DNA of 43,209 bases from Treponema sp. Its GTDB lineage: Bacteria; Spirochaetota; Spirochaetia; Treponematales; Breznakiellaceae. Below are positions 34,750 through 43,209 of this stretch, in pieces. The first letter of the stretch is position 1. Each line of letters opens with the position of its first letter. Below the pieces are notes generated by a model. That model worked only from the letters and a program-made list of their open reading frames with translations, was not told where the DNA came from and made no database searches. The stretch is taken from positions 1-43,209 of the forward strand of contig WQWU01000018.1 in assembly GCA_009785215.1 (NCBI GenBank). Direction: 5' to 3'. The position numbers were made by a program, and so were the translations under genes.

Positions 34750-36540
34750 ATGGAACAAGTAATCTGGGTCTGGAACTACATGAAAGGAAAAAGATTCGTC
34801 TTTTGCTGCGGCATTTTCCTTTCTATTGTTACGGCGGCAATGCGTGTTATAAACCCGATGCTGGGGCTTAAAATAATTGACGAAGTTATAATACCCGGCA
34901 ATACAGAACCCCTGATCCCCCTCCTTATTACCATGATGATTGTCCAATTAGCCCGCCTAAGTTTGTACTATTTCATGATTATATTGATGGAAATTGCCAG
35001 CACAGATGTAATGACACGTCTTCGTCAGGATATGTACGAAACTGTTCAATGGCAGGATTTCCGCTTTTTAGGCTTATTCCCAACAGGAAACCTGATGACA
35101 CGTATGACTCAAGACCTTGATCGCCTGCGTCACACAGTAGCATGGGTTTCTTATCAATTTATTGGAGCAATCGCGCTTTTTGTATCTACTTTTACATTTT
35201 ACATGATTATTAACTGGCGTCTTGCATTGTGCCTTGTCGCTGTTACTCCTTTTATTTTATACATCAGCCGCAGGTTTGTAAAAAAAATAAGACCGCGTTT
35301 TATGCTTCTGCGGCAAAAACTTACAGACCTTGGAACTGCAGTAACAGAAAATATCGAAGGTAACCGAATCGTAAGAGCTTTTGCCCGTGAAGAATACGAA
35401 AAAGAAAAAGTAGAAAAACATAATACCGAGTTCCGTGACATATCATGCGAGAACGCAGTTATCTCCGCAAAGTACCAGCCGTTTTTAGAAACAGCCAGCC
35501 AATTATTAATGGTAATTATGCTTGTTGTAGGCGGTTATTTCCTTATTCAGGAATGGATGACTCCCGGCGAATATATGGCGTTTTCTTCATTAACATGGGC
35601 GCTCTCCATGCCAATGTGGATGCTTGGTCCTCTATTGGCAGATTTAGAACGCTACACTTCTGCTGGAAAAATGATACGTGAAGTTGTTGAAGCCCCAAAA
35701 GGAATTTCTGATATTTCGGGCGCTGTAGAACTTTCAAAAAAACCTTTGGGAAAAATTGAGTTTAGGGATATTAAATTAACGATAAACGAAACAGAAATCC
35801 TGCAGGATATTAATTTTATTGCAGAAGCAGGATCCACAATTGGAATTCTTGGCAGCACAGGTTCGGGAAAAACTTCTCTTGTTAATCTTCTTGCACGTTT
35901 TTATGAACCTGACTACGGAGCAGTTTTACTGGATGGCGAGGATATCAGGCGTTATACATTATCTTCGTTAAGAAAGCACATTGGGCTTGCAATGCAAGAT
36001 GTATTTTTATTCTCGGATTCTGTTAAGGGAAATATTTCTTACGGAAGACTCGGCATGAGCGATGAATCGATAAAAAAACACGCTATACAATCCGACGCCG
36101 ATAGTTTTATAACAAAAATGAATGATGGTTATGAAACACTGGTCGGAGAACGAGGCGTTGGCATCTCGGGAGGACAAAGGCAAAGGATTGCTTTAGCAAG
36201 AGCTCTTGCAGTGGAACCTTCCATTCTTGTGTTAGATGATACTACTTCGGCAGTTGACAGCGAAACAGAACATTTTATTCAGCAGCAATTAGAAAATCTT
36301 GATTTTTCATGCACAAAAATTATAATTGCACAAAGAATTTCTTCTTTAAGAAAAGCGGATATCATTCTTGTTATGGATAAAGGACGCATTATAGAAAGAG
36401 GAACTCATAACGAATTACTAGAAATGAAGGGATTTTATCACAATATTTGGACACTTCAGTATAATGCAGGTTTGGAAGCAATGGACATTGCAGCAATGAA
36501 TACTGCAGCATTAAACAATGCAGCAAAGGAGGTTAAATAA
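34750..36540 (+). CDS. ABC exporter subunit with degenerate ATP site
   Basis: A 596-residue half-transporter: six transmembrane helices then an ABC ATPase. Walker A is GSTGSGKTS and the signature ISGGQRQRIALARA is canonical. Walker B reads ILVLDDTTSAVD, with Asp where the catalytic Glu should be, and the switch His is Gln (IIIAQRISS). These are the features of the inactive-site subunit in heterodimeric exporters such as TM287/288 and BmrCD. An Ala/Asn-rich tail ends the protein. The next gene starts in its stop (TAATG) and is the partner. Substrate unknown; lipids or drugs are usual for the family. Confidence 0.93.
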   Translation: MEQVIWVWNYMKGKRFVFCCGIFLSIVTAAMRVINPMLGLKIIDEVIIPGNTEPLIPLLITMMIVQLARLSLYYFMIILMEIASTDVMTRLRQDMYETVQWQDFRFLGLFPTGNLMTRMTQDLDRLRHTVAWVSYQFIGAIALFVSTFTFYMIINWRLALCLVAVTPFILYISRRFVKKIRPRFMLLRQKLTDLGTAVTENIEGNRIVRAFAREEYEKEKVEKHNTEFRDISCENAVISAKYQPFLETASQLLMVIMLVVGGYFLIQEWMTPGEYMAFSSLTWALSMPMWMLGPLLADLERYTSAGKMIREVVEAPKGISDISGAVELSKKPLGKIEFRDIKLTINETEILQDINFIAEAGSTIGILGSTGSGKTSLVNLLARFYEPDYGAVLLDGEDIRRYTLSSLRKHIGLAMQDVFLFSDSVKGNISYGRLGMSDESIKKHAIQSDADSFITKMNDGYETLVGERGVGISGGQRQRIALARALAVEPSILVLDDTTSAVDSETEHFIQQQLENLDFSCTKIIIAQRISSLRKADIILVMDKGRIIERGTHNELLEMKGFYHNIWTLQYNAGLEAMDIAAMNTAALNNAAKEVK

Positions 36541-38345
36541 TGGCCTTCTGGAATAAACGTGTGCAAAAAACAGCAAAAGAACGCAACCGCTATGATGCCG
36601 ATGAATATCTTGATGAAAAGGTAAGTCTTTTTAATGTAAAACGTGTACTTGGATATTTAATAAAAGCGCAGGGACATTTAAAACTTTCTCTTGTGTTTAG
36701 TATTCTTTCCAGCATCGCATCTCTTGTTGGTCCATTATTTATAAAACGCGCTTTAGATGAAGCAGTTCCAAACAAGGATTTAAGGCTTCTTATAATGATG
36801 GGTGTTTATTTAACAGCATCGATAATCATTAGCGTCGCATTAAGCACAATCCGCAATATTCTTGTTGCAAAAGCAGGCGCTGGTATTATTCATGATATAA
36901 GGCAGGATTTATTTTCTCATTTACAAAAACTGGCTTTTAGTTTTTTTGATTCACGGCCTCACGGAAAAATATTTGTTCGTGTTGTTCCGTATGTAAACAG
37001 CGTTTCCGATGCATTAAGTAACGGAATTATCAACTTTGTTATAGAAGTTTTAAATATCTTTTTTATTATTTTCTTTATGTATCAGGTTGATCCTCATTTG
37101 GCAACTGTTACTGTAATTGGGCTTCCTCTTTTAGCGCTCTTTATCTGGACAATAAAACCTGCACAGCGAAGAGCGTGGCAGGCAGTTTCAAACAAAGGTG
37201 CAAACTTAAATGCGTATATTCAGGAATCTATAGACGGCGTCAGGGTTACACAGGCATTTGACAGACAAAAGAAAAACCTTGGAATAATGAACGATCTTAC
37301 AGATGAACGCAACCATGAATGGATGAAGGCAATTTATATTTCCAATACTGTCTGGTTTTCTACAGAATCAATAAGTCAGCTTGTTTGGTCTTTTGTTTTT
37401 ATTATGGGCGTTTACTGGATGAATCCAATGGCAAGTTTTGGAATGCTCCTTGTTATGGGAAACTATGCATGGCGTTTCTGGCAGCCGATTATTAATCTTG
37501 CAAATATTTACAATACATTTATTACAGCAATGGCTTATTTAGACAGAATTTTTGATACAATCGCAGAGCCTGTAACTATTAAAGACATTCCAAATGCAAC
37601 GGAATTTCCTTTTGTACGAGGTCATGTTAATTTTGAAAATGTAAGTTTCAGCTACGACGGAGTGCGCAAAGTTTTAAACAATGTTAGTTTTGATGCACAT
37701 CCCGGGCAAAGCATCGCTATTGTAGGACCTACAGGCGCTGGCAAAACCACTATCGTTAATTTGCTTTCCCGTTTTTATAACATAGAAGAAGGACAAGTGC
37801 TTGTTGACGGTCAGGATATAATGAAAGTTACATTACGTTCTTTACGGAGCCAAATGGGCATTATGCTTCAGGACAGTTTTTTATTTACAGGAACAATTGC
37901 AGAAAATATCCGTTACGGGAAACTGGACGCAACAGACGAAGAAATCCGCAGCGCCGCACAAATGATCGGAGCTAATCATTTTATAGAAAAACTTCCTAAC
38001 GGTTACGATACCCATATTACAGAACGAGGCGGCGGCATCTCTGCAGGAGAACGCCAGCTTTTGGCATTTACACGAACATTAATTTCTAATCCGCGCATTT
38101 TAATCCTTGACGAAGCAACAAGCAGCATCGATACAGGAACAGAACAGCTTGTTCAGGATGGAATCCACACATTAATGAAAGGCCGAACTTCATTTATAAT
38201 TGCTCATCGGCTTTCTACGATACGCAATTGCACACGAATCATGTTTATTGCAGACGGAGAGATAACAGAAAGCGGCACACACGAAGAATTAATGGCGCTT
38301 AAAGGACGTTATTACGAATTGTGCTTGGCTCAGTATAAGCAGTAG
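36540..38345 (+). CDS. ABC exporter subunit with intact catalytic Glu
   Basis: A 601-residue half-transporter with the same six-helix plus ATPase design. Walker A is GPTGAGKTT, Walker B ILILDEATSSID has the catalytic Glu, and the switch His is present (IIAHRLST). Its signature is degenerate, ISAGERQLLAFTR rather than LSGGQ. It therefore complements the upstream subunit: one working and one degenerate ATP site across the dimer. GGAGG sits before the ATG, which overlaps the previous stop. It ends immediately before the converging lipoprotein gene with no gap. Confidence 0.93.
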   Translation: MAFWNKRVQKTAKERNRYDADEYLDEKVSLFNVKRVLGYLIKAQGHLKLSLVFSILSSIASLVGPLFIKRALDEAVPNKDLRLLIMMGVYLTASIIISVALSTIRNILVAKAGAGIIHDIRQDLFSHLQKLAFSFFDSRPHGKIFVRVVPYVNSVSDALSNGIINFVIEVLNIFFIIFFMYQVDPHLATVTVIGLPLLALFIWTIKPAQRRAWQAVSNKGANLNAYIQESIDGVRVTQAFDRQKKNLGIMNDLTDERNHEWMKAIYISNTVWFSTESISQLVWSFVFIMGVYWMNPMASFGMLLVMGNYAWRFWQPIINLANIYNTFITAMAYLDRIFDTIAEPVTIKDIPNATEFPFVRGHVNFENVSFSYDGVRKVLNNVSFDAHPGQSIAIVGPTGAGKTTIVNLLSRFYNIEEGQVLVDGQDIMKVTLRSLRSQMGIMLQDSFLFTGTIAENIRYGKLDATDEEIRSAAQMIGANHFIEKLPNGYDTHITERGGGISAGERQLLAFTRTLISNPRILILDEATSSIDTGTEQLVQDGIHTLMKGRTSFIIAHRLSTIRNCTRIMFIADGEITESGTHEELMALKGRYYELCLAQYKQ

Positions 38346-39155
38346 TTAGAAAGAAGCTGTTCCGAGAACATCAATGATACCGTATTTACCGTTGATTTTC
38401 ATAAAAGCAGTATCGCCGTCATAAGATGCAATATGATCAAAAATAAGGGGAACAGCTATATTTCCCCATTTATCAATAAATCCCCATTTACCGTCTTTTG
38501 ATACAGGAATTGCATTTTCATATCTAAGAATAGTAGATAAATTATCCGGTCTGTCAAAAATAAAATCAGTTAAAAGCGTACTGCCAAGGGCAATTGCATA
38601 TTTGCTGTTTGCGTATTTTTCGCCGAAATTGTAAATTTTCTCTCCCCATTCACTTTCACTTATAATGATTTTTGTAAAATCAAACTGTCTGACATAATTT
38701 AAAATATTTTCGTGCATTGGAAAATGTTCCGAAAACTGATCTATACTGTAAATTTCAACTTCTTCATCCCATCCAAAAATTCGCTCACCAAACATTTTAT
38801 TTTCAGAATCATAAAGAAATTCCAAAAGGTACGATCCTCCATGACCACCATGGTAAGCTGCAATCTGTCCTGTCAATCTGTTAAGTATGTAAGTATAAGA
38901 ATTAGCTGTGTATCCGCAAATGTCACAATAGTATACATCGTTATAATCAAACACAGGTTCAACAATCCAGACAATATCATTTTCATTTATAAACTTTGTA
39001 TCATTTACAATAAACTGTATATTGGTTTCCTCTATTTGAATATCCGGCAAAATAGACATAGAATTTGCTGTTACATTATCAGGAACAGATCTTTTGCAGG
39101 AAAATATAAATAATAAAATCAAAATAAATACAGATAATATTATACTTTTTTTCAT
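38346..39155 (-). CDS. WG-repeat lipoprotein
   Basis: A 269-residue protein with a lipoprotein signal (KKSIILSVFILILLFIFSC; the Cys is about residue 20). The C-terminal part has two WG-type repeats, DGKWGFIDKWGNIAVPLIFD and NGKYGIIDVLG, the KWG-Leptospira-type repeat that is abundant in spirochaetes and may bind proteins. A CxxC pair (YYCDICGY) lies near residue 80 and a Gly/His patch near 103. Function is unknown. AGGAAG precedes the ATG. Its stop codon abuts that of the ABC exporter. Confidence 0.82.
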   Translation of the reverse strand: MKKSIILSVFILILLFIFSCKRSVPDNVTANSMSILPDIQIEETNIQFIVNDTKFINENDIVWIVEPVFDYNDVYYCDICGYTANSYTYILNRLTGQIAAYHGGHGGSYLLEFLYDSENKMFGERIFGWDEEVEIYSIDQFSEHFPMHENILNYVRQFDFTKIIISESEWGEKIYNFGEKYANSKYAIALGSTLLTDFIFDRPDNLSTILRYENAIPVSKDGKWGFIDKWGNIAVPLIFDHIASYDGDTAFMKINGKYGIIDVLGTASF

Positions 39156-39218
39156 ATTGGCTTCCTGCCTTTTAGTAATGATTATTTACCAAAAAAATAA
39201 AACTTGTATATTATTCTT

Positions 39219-39821
39219 TCATCTATTTTTTATTAAAAATGATAAAACAAAAGGAATATGTGTTACGGCAAATAATAAGAATCCAATAAGCGTATATTGC
39301 GAGAAGAAAGCCCAATAAGTAAGCGCTGCTGAAGAGGACAAAGCAATCATGCACAGAACCGCGATAATGGATATAAACAGATTAAAACTATTAGTCATCC
39401 AGTTAATTAGAAAAGGAATACCTACCGCCAAAGCTGTCCAAAGAAGCGGAATCATTACCAATAAAATTGGATTGCCTGAAGCGCTCCAGTCAAGTGCGCG
39501 CATGGCGCCAACAGGAATAAGCCAAAGAAGTGCAAAATTGGAAAAGTCTACCTCCCCGGAAAAGCCCCGGAAAATATACATTGCAAAACAAACAAGTATA
39601 GGAATGATCACCGGCAAGCTTACAATATCCACAAAACCAAAAAGCCATCTGGAAAAACCAAAACCTCCCGGGCTAACAAGATAACCCAGGAAGAATTGAA
39701 ATATTGCCGTTATGCTTCCCAAAAGCAGAGCCCAGACACTACCGGAAGGATTACCCCCACCTATAAATGTCCTGCGAAAGTAAAAAAATAAAGGAACCCA
39801 CAACAGGCAGAAAAAACTCAT
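39219..39821 (-). CDS. Multi-pass membrane protein of unknown function
   Basis: A 200-residue, very hydrophobic protein with about six predicted helices (for example VWALLLGSITAIFQFFLGYL, VSLPVIIPILVCFAMYIF, LLVMIPLLWTALAVGIPFLI). No family motif is recognised. Its ATG overlaps the end of tpiA by 4 bp (ATGA) and no separate ribosome site is visible, so it is translated by coupling to the triose-phosphate isomerase gene. The position suggests co-regulation with glycolysis but gives no function. Confidence 0.75.
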   Translation of the reverse strand: MSFFCLLWVPLFFYFRRTFIGGGNPSGSVWALLLGSITAIFQFFLGYLVSPGGFGFSRWLFGFVDIVSLPVIIPILVCFAMYIFRGFSGEVDFSNFALLWLIPVGAMRALDWSASGNPILLVMIPLLWTALAVGIPFLINWMTNSFNLFISIIAVLCMIALSSSAALTYWAFFSQYTLIGFLLFAVTHIPFVLSFLIKNR

Positions 39822-40573
39822 GCTTGAAATTTCGCTATCGGAATAAAGGAGTCAGTTTTTAGAGAAGCGCCGCCAACTAATGCGCCGTCAATATTTTCCA
39901 TAGCCATAAGCTGAGCTGCGTTATCTGCTTTAACAGATCCGCCGTACTGGATAATTATTTTTGACGCAATATCGTCACCGTAAAGGCGGGCGATTACTTT
40001 GCGTACAAAAGCATGAACAGCTTCGGCATCCTGCGGTGTTGCAGTTTTACCTGTTCCAATTGCCCATACAGGCTCGTACGCAATTACAACATTGTTTAAT
40101 AATGAAACATCTACGCCTTCCAGACCTTTTACAGTCTGTCTTTCGCAAACTTCTTCTACTTTGCCGGCTTCGCGTTCTTCCAAAAGTTCGCCGATGCAAA
40201 GAATGACTTCGAATCCGTGTTTAAGGGCAAGTTTTACCTTTTTATTGATAAGCGCATCATCTTCCTTGTAAACATGGCGTCTTTCGCTATGCCCAAGAAT
40301 TATTGTCTGAACGCCAAGGTCTTTTAGCTGCAGAACAGAAACTTCGCCGGTATGCGCACCCTGTTCTTCGCTTGCGCAGTTTTGCGCTCCAAGGCGGATA
40401 TTACTGCCTTCTATAACAGCAGAAACAGTTTCTAACAGTGTAAAAGACGGAGCCACTAAATATTTATGTGTACCATCTCTAAGCTGATTAACTAAATCCT
40501 GCGCAAGCTGTGCAGCATCATTGCGGGTCATGTGCATTTTCCAGTTCCCCGCCATATAATAATTTCTACTCAC
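39818..40573 (-). CDS. tpiA: Triose-phosphate isomerase
   Basis: A 251-residue TIM barrel that interconverts DHAP and glyceraldehyde 3-phosphate. It opens YYMAGNWKMHMT (catalytic Lys in NWKM), with the catalytic His in ILGHSERRH, the Glu in AYEPVWAIGTGKTA and the phosphate loop IIQYGGSVKA and GALVGGASL. The start is GTG at 40573 with AGGAG seven bases upstream. It follows pgk with a repeat element between them and is followed by a coupled membrane protein gene. Confidence 0.98.
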   Translation of the reverse strand: MSRNYYMAGNWKMHMTRNDAAQLAQDLVNQLRDGTHKYLVAPSFTLLETVSAVIEGSNIRLGAQNCASEEQGAHTGEVSVLQLKDLGVQTIILGHSERRHVYKEDDALINKKVKLALKHGFEVILCIGELLEEREAGKVEEVCERQTVKGLEGVDVSLLNNVVIAYEPVWAIGTGKTATPQDAEAVHAFVRKVIARLYGDDIASKIIIQYGGSVKADNAAQLMAMENIDGALVGGASLKTDSFIPIAKFQA

Positions 40574-40604
40574 TTTATTCTCCTAAAAAATAATTACAAT
40601 TTTT

Positions 40605-40768
40605 TTCTCGCGGAGACGCGGAGATCGCAAAGAACGCGGAGAAGAAATAAGGTATCGTTGTTTGAAAGCATAGCTAGATATTCTCATAATAAGCTTACAA
40701 ACAACAACCCCTTTTCTCTCTCTGCGTCCTGCGCCCTACGAACCGAAGGTTCGACGCCTCTGCGAGAG
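40605..40768. repeat. MITE-like hairpin element, copy 1 (between pgk and tpiA)
   Basis: A 164-bp element with imperfect terminal inverted arms of about 50 bp: the left begins TTCTCGCGGAGACGCGGAG and the right ends GACGCCTCTGCGAGAG. The right arm carries a nested hairpin, CGAACC-GAA-GGTTCG (40739-40753). Inner ends pair as GTTGTTTG with CAAACAAC. It encodes no protein. Its reverse complement aligns with copy 2 at both ends (the first 38 bases are identical) while the central 50 bp or so differ. Confidence 0.85.
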
Positions 40769-40782
40769 TCTCTTCGACTCTC
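40764..40782 (-). other. Stem-loop directly after pgk
   Basis: On the minus strand GAGAGTC, a 5-nt loop and GACTCTC form a perfect 7-bp stem 2 nt after the pgk stop. It overlaps the edge of the repeat element. No T-tract follows, so it is more likely an mRNA 3'-end stabiliser than a terminator. Confidence 0.45.
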
Positions 40783-40784
40783 TA

Positions 40785-42086
40785 CTAACCCCTGCAGACT
40801 TCGATGCCAGGTAACTTTTTGCCTTCCAGCAATTCCAACGATGCGCCGCCGCCTGTAGAAACATGGCTCATCTTCTTAGCCAAGCCAAACTTGTTAACTG
40901 CCGCAACAGAGTCGCCGCCGCCAACTACAGTTGTTACGCCTTTACCTGTTGCTTCTGCAACAAGATTTGCAACTTCTTCTGTGCCTTTTGCAAAAGCATC
41001 AAACTCAAATACACCGACAGGTCCGTTCCAAACGATTGTCTTTGCAGTTGCGATAACTTCTTTGTATTTCTCTACTGTTTTTGGCCCAACATCCAATCCC
41101 ATTAAATTATCAGGGAGGTCAAGACCGTCTACAGGAACAGCAGCAGCGGCGGCGTCAAACGAGGTGGCTCCCAAATGATCCAGCGGAAGTACTATCTGCG
41201 AATTAGCGCTTTGTGCAGCAGCTAGTATTTTCTTTGCGGTATCAATCTGATCATCTTCTACTAAAGATTTACCAACTTTATAACCTTGCGCTTTTAGGAA
41301 AGTATATGCCATGCCGCCGCCGATAATAAGCGCACTTGCATTTTTTAACAAACTTTCTAAAACTGCAATCTTGGAAGAAACTTTTGCTCCGCCGATAATT
41401 GCAACTAACGGTTTTGCAGGGTTTGTTACGATAGGTTCAAGATAATTTACTTCTTTTTCCATTAAAAAACCTGCAACTGCAACAGGAACAAACTTTGCGA
41501 TAGAAGCTGTAGAAGCGTGGTCACGGTGAGCTGTACCAAAAGCATCGTTTACAAACACATCGCCGTAGGTAGCAAGTTCTTTTGCAAGCTTGTCTAAATC
41601 CGCTGCTTCTTTGGCAGTTTCTTCTTTATGGAAACGGGTATTTTCAAGCATGATTACGCTGCCGTCAGCTTGGCTTTCTATGAATGCTTTTTTACCGTAA
41701 CATCCATCATCAGGAGGGGAACCTTCGCCCTGCGGGCTCGGCTGAGGAGCACCAGCGAATACTACAGGTTTACCCAACTTTGTTTGTAAGTAAGCTGCAA
41801 CAGGAGCCATGCGGTGTTTACCCTTGATATATGTATCTTCATCAAAAGACTTTCCGTCTTTCTCGCACTTTTCTTTTGCTTTTTTTGCGTCCTTGGAAGG
41901 ATCTCCAAGGTGAGACATAAGCGTTAAAGATTTAACACCCTGCTCTAAAATATATTGAATGGTAGGAAGCGCTGCGGTGATACGAGTATCATCCTGCACT
42001 ACCCCGTCTTTCATAGGCACGTTAAAATCGACACGCATGATTATGCGTTTGCCTTTCAGGTCAACAGTTTTAACAGTTTTTATCAC
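40785..42086 (-). CDS. pgk: Phosphoglycerate kinase with a GC-rich insertion
   Basis: A 433-residue kinase that makes ATP from 1,3-bisphosphoglycerate. It opens [14 protein letters not shown], with [37 protein letters not shown], the hinge [12 protein letters not shown] and the nucleotide loop [12 protein letters not shown]. Compared with the family, residues about 112-127 ([16 protein letters not shown]) are an added Pro/Gly-rich loop, encoded by 41706-41753, which is visibly more GC-rich than the gene around it. A second, Lys-rich loop at 62-92 seems usual in treponemes (recollection). The start is GTG at 42086 with AGGAG six bases upstream. Repeat elements flank it on both sides. Confidence 0.97.
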   Translation of the reverse strand: MIKTVKTVDLKGKRIIMRVDFNVPMKDGVVQDDTRITAALPTIQYILEQGVKSLTLMSHLGDPSKDAKKAKEKCEKDGKSFDEDTYIKGKHRMAPVAAYLQTKLGKPVVFAGAPQPSPQGEGSPPDDGCYGKKAFIESQADGSVIMLENTRFHKEETAKEAADLDKLAKELATYGDVFVNDAFGTAHRDHASTASIAKFVPVAVAGFLMEKEVNYLEPIVTNPAKPLVAIIGGAKVSSKIAVLESLLKNASALIIGGGMAYTFLKAQGYKVGKSLVEDDQIDTAKKILAAAQSANSQIVLPLDHLGATSFDAAAAAVPVDGLDLPDNLMGLDVGPKTVEKYKEVIATAKTIVWNGPVGVFEFDAFAKGTEEVANLVAEATGKGVTTVVGGGDSVAAVNKFGLAKKMSHVSTGGGASLELLEGKKLPGIEVCRG

Positions 42087-42117
42087 ATCATTCTCCTAAA
42101 ACATTATTCTAATTTTA

Positions 42118-42280
42118 CTCTCGCAGAGGCGTCGAACCTTCGGTTCGTAGGGCGCTGAGGACGCAGAGAGGAATAAGGGTTCTTGTCCGAAACCTAAGAG
42201 TGATACATCACGCTATACTCTCGAACAACAACCCCTTATCTTTCTCCGCGTTCCCTGCGTCTCCGCGTCTCCGCGAGAAA
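42118..42280. repeat. MITE-like hairpin element, copy 2 (between gap and pgk)
   Basis: A 163-bp element in the opposite orientation to copy 1. The left arm begins CTCTCGCAGAGGCG and holds the nested hairpin CGAACC-TTC-GGTTCG (42133-42147); the right arm ends CTCCGCGTCTCCGCGAGAAA. The arms can pair over about 50 bp if the nested hairpin is extruded. No coding potential is credible. As in copy 1, the element ends exactly 32 nt before the GTG start of the downstream gene. Confidence 0.85.
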
Positions 42281-42296
42281 TCTTCCTCTTCTGGAA

Positions 42297-43209
<913 letters not shown>

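Noticed and set aside
40739-40760. GGTTCGACGCC resembles a tRNA T-loop
   Set aside because: It is part of the nested palindrome CGAACC-GGTTCG of the repeat; no acceptor, D or anticodon arms fit around it.
40532-40858. Arg-rich small frames over the repeat elements (also 42236-42475)
   Set aside because: They are translations of the repeat arms (peptides such as AETRR); they start inside tpiA or gap antisense and have no ribosome site.
41897-41906. Lys-rich loop at residues 62-92 of Pgk as a second insertion
   Set aside because: I recall similar loops in other treponemal Pgk proteins, and its base composition matches the gene.
40605-42280. Composite transposon carrying pgk
   Set aside because: No transposase or target-site duplication is visible, and gap-pgk-tpiA order is the normal chromosomal arrangement.

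Overview
The window reads as chromosome of a spirochaete, most likely a Treponema or close relative. The evidence is the fusion of a reduced division/cell-wall (dcw) cluster with xerD, dprA, topA, xerC, hslVU and the flgB-fliJ flagellar block, plus a tandem pair of FlaA-type periplasmic-flagellum sheath genes and treponeme-like glycolytic genes. Base composition is moderately AT-rich (by eye, not counted). Genes are dense, Shine-Dalgarno sequences are mostly strong, and many genes overlap. I saw no rRNA, tRNA, CRISPR array, phage or transposase gene.

Layout. 1-370: a heptanucleotide tandem array, then AT-rich upstream DNA. 371-1348 (+): an orphan lipoprotein, converging on the operon end. 1415-25412 (-): 24 genes in one direction, read from the right as mraZ-rsmH-ftsL-murF-mraY-ftsW-ftsQ-ftsA-ftsZ-xerD-TPR-dprA-topA-xerC-hslV-hslU-flgB-flgC-fliE-fliF-fliG-fliH-fliI-fliJ. 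No gap exceeds about 76 nt and many junctions overlap, so it may be transcribed as a supra-operon with internal promoters. 25600-26557 (+), divergent from mraZ: a small unknown protein overlapping a gene with a PD-(D/E)XK-like core and a probable winged helix. 26554-29825 (-): two FlaA-like genes under a perfect-consensus sigma70 promoter, a terminator, then ptsI. 29911-30813 (-): a membrane-anchored unknown. 30893-38345 (+): class II aldolase, radical SAM/SPASM-like enzyme, AlkC-like DNA glycosylase, small exported protein, and a heterodimeric ABC exporter. 38346-43209 (-): a WG-repeat lipoprotein, a membrane protein, then tpiA, pgk and gap (cut by the window edge).

How the genes work together. 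The large block joins lipid I synthesis, the divisome, chromosome-dimer resolution, topology, HslUV proteolysis and the flagellar basal body/export ATPase, so growth, division and motility genes share transcription. Four of the five lower-glycolysis-type enzymes here (aldolase, Tpi, Pgk, Gap) sit at two loci.

Most unusual content. (1) Two elements of about 164 bp, long imperfect hairpins resembling MITEs, lie in opposite orientation on either side of pgk. (2) A one-arm fragment of the same family is read in frame at the start of the nuclease-like gene. (3) Pgk has a GC-rich insertion of about 16 residues. (4) Two plus-strand genes have promoters so close to their start codons that leaderless mRNAs are predicted.
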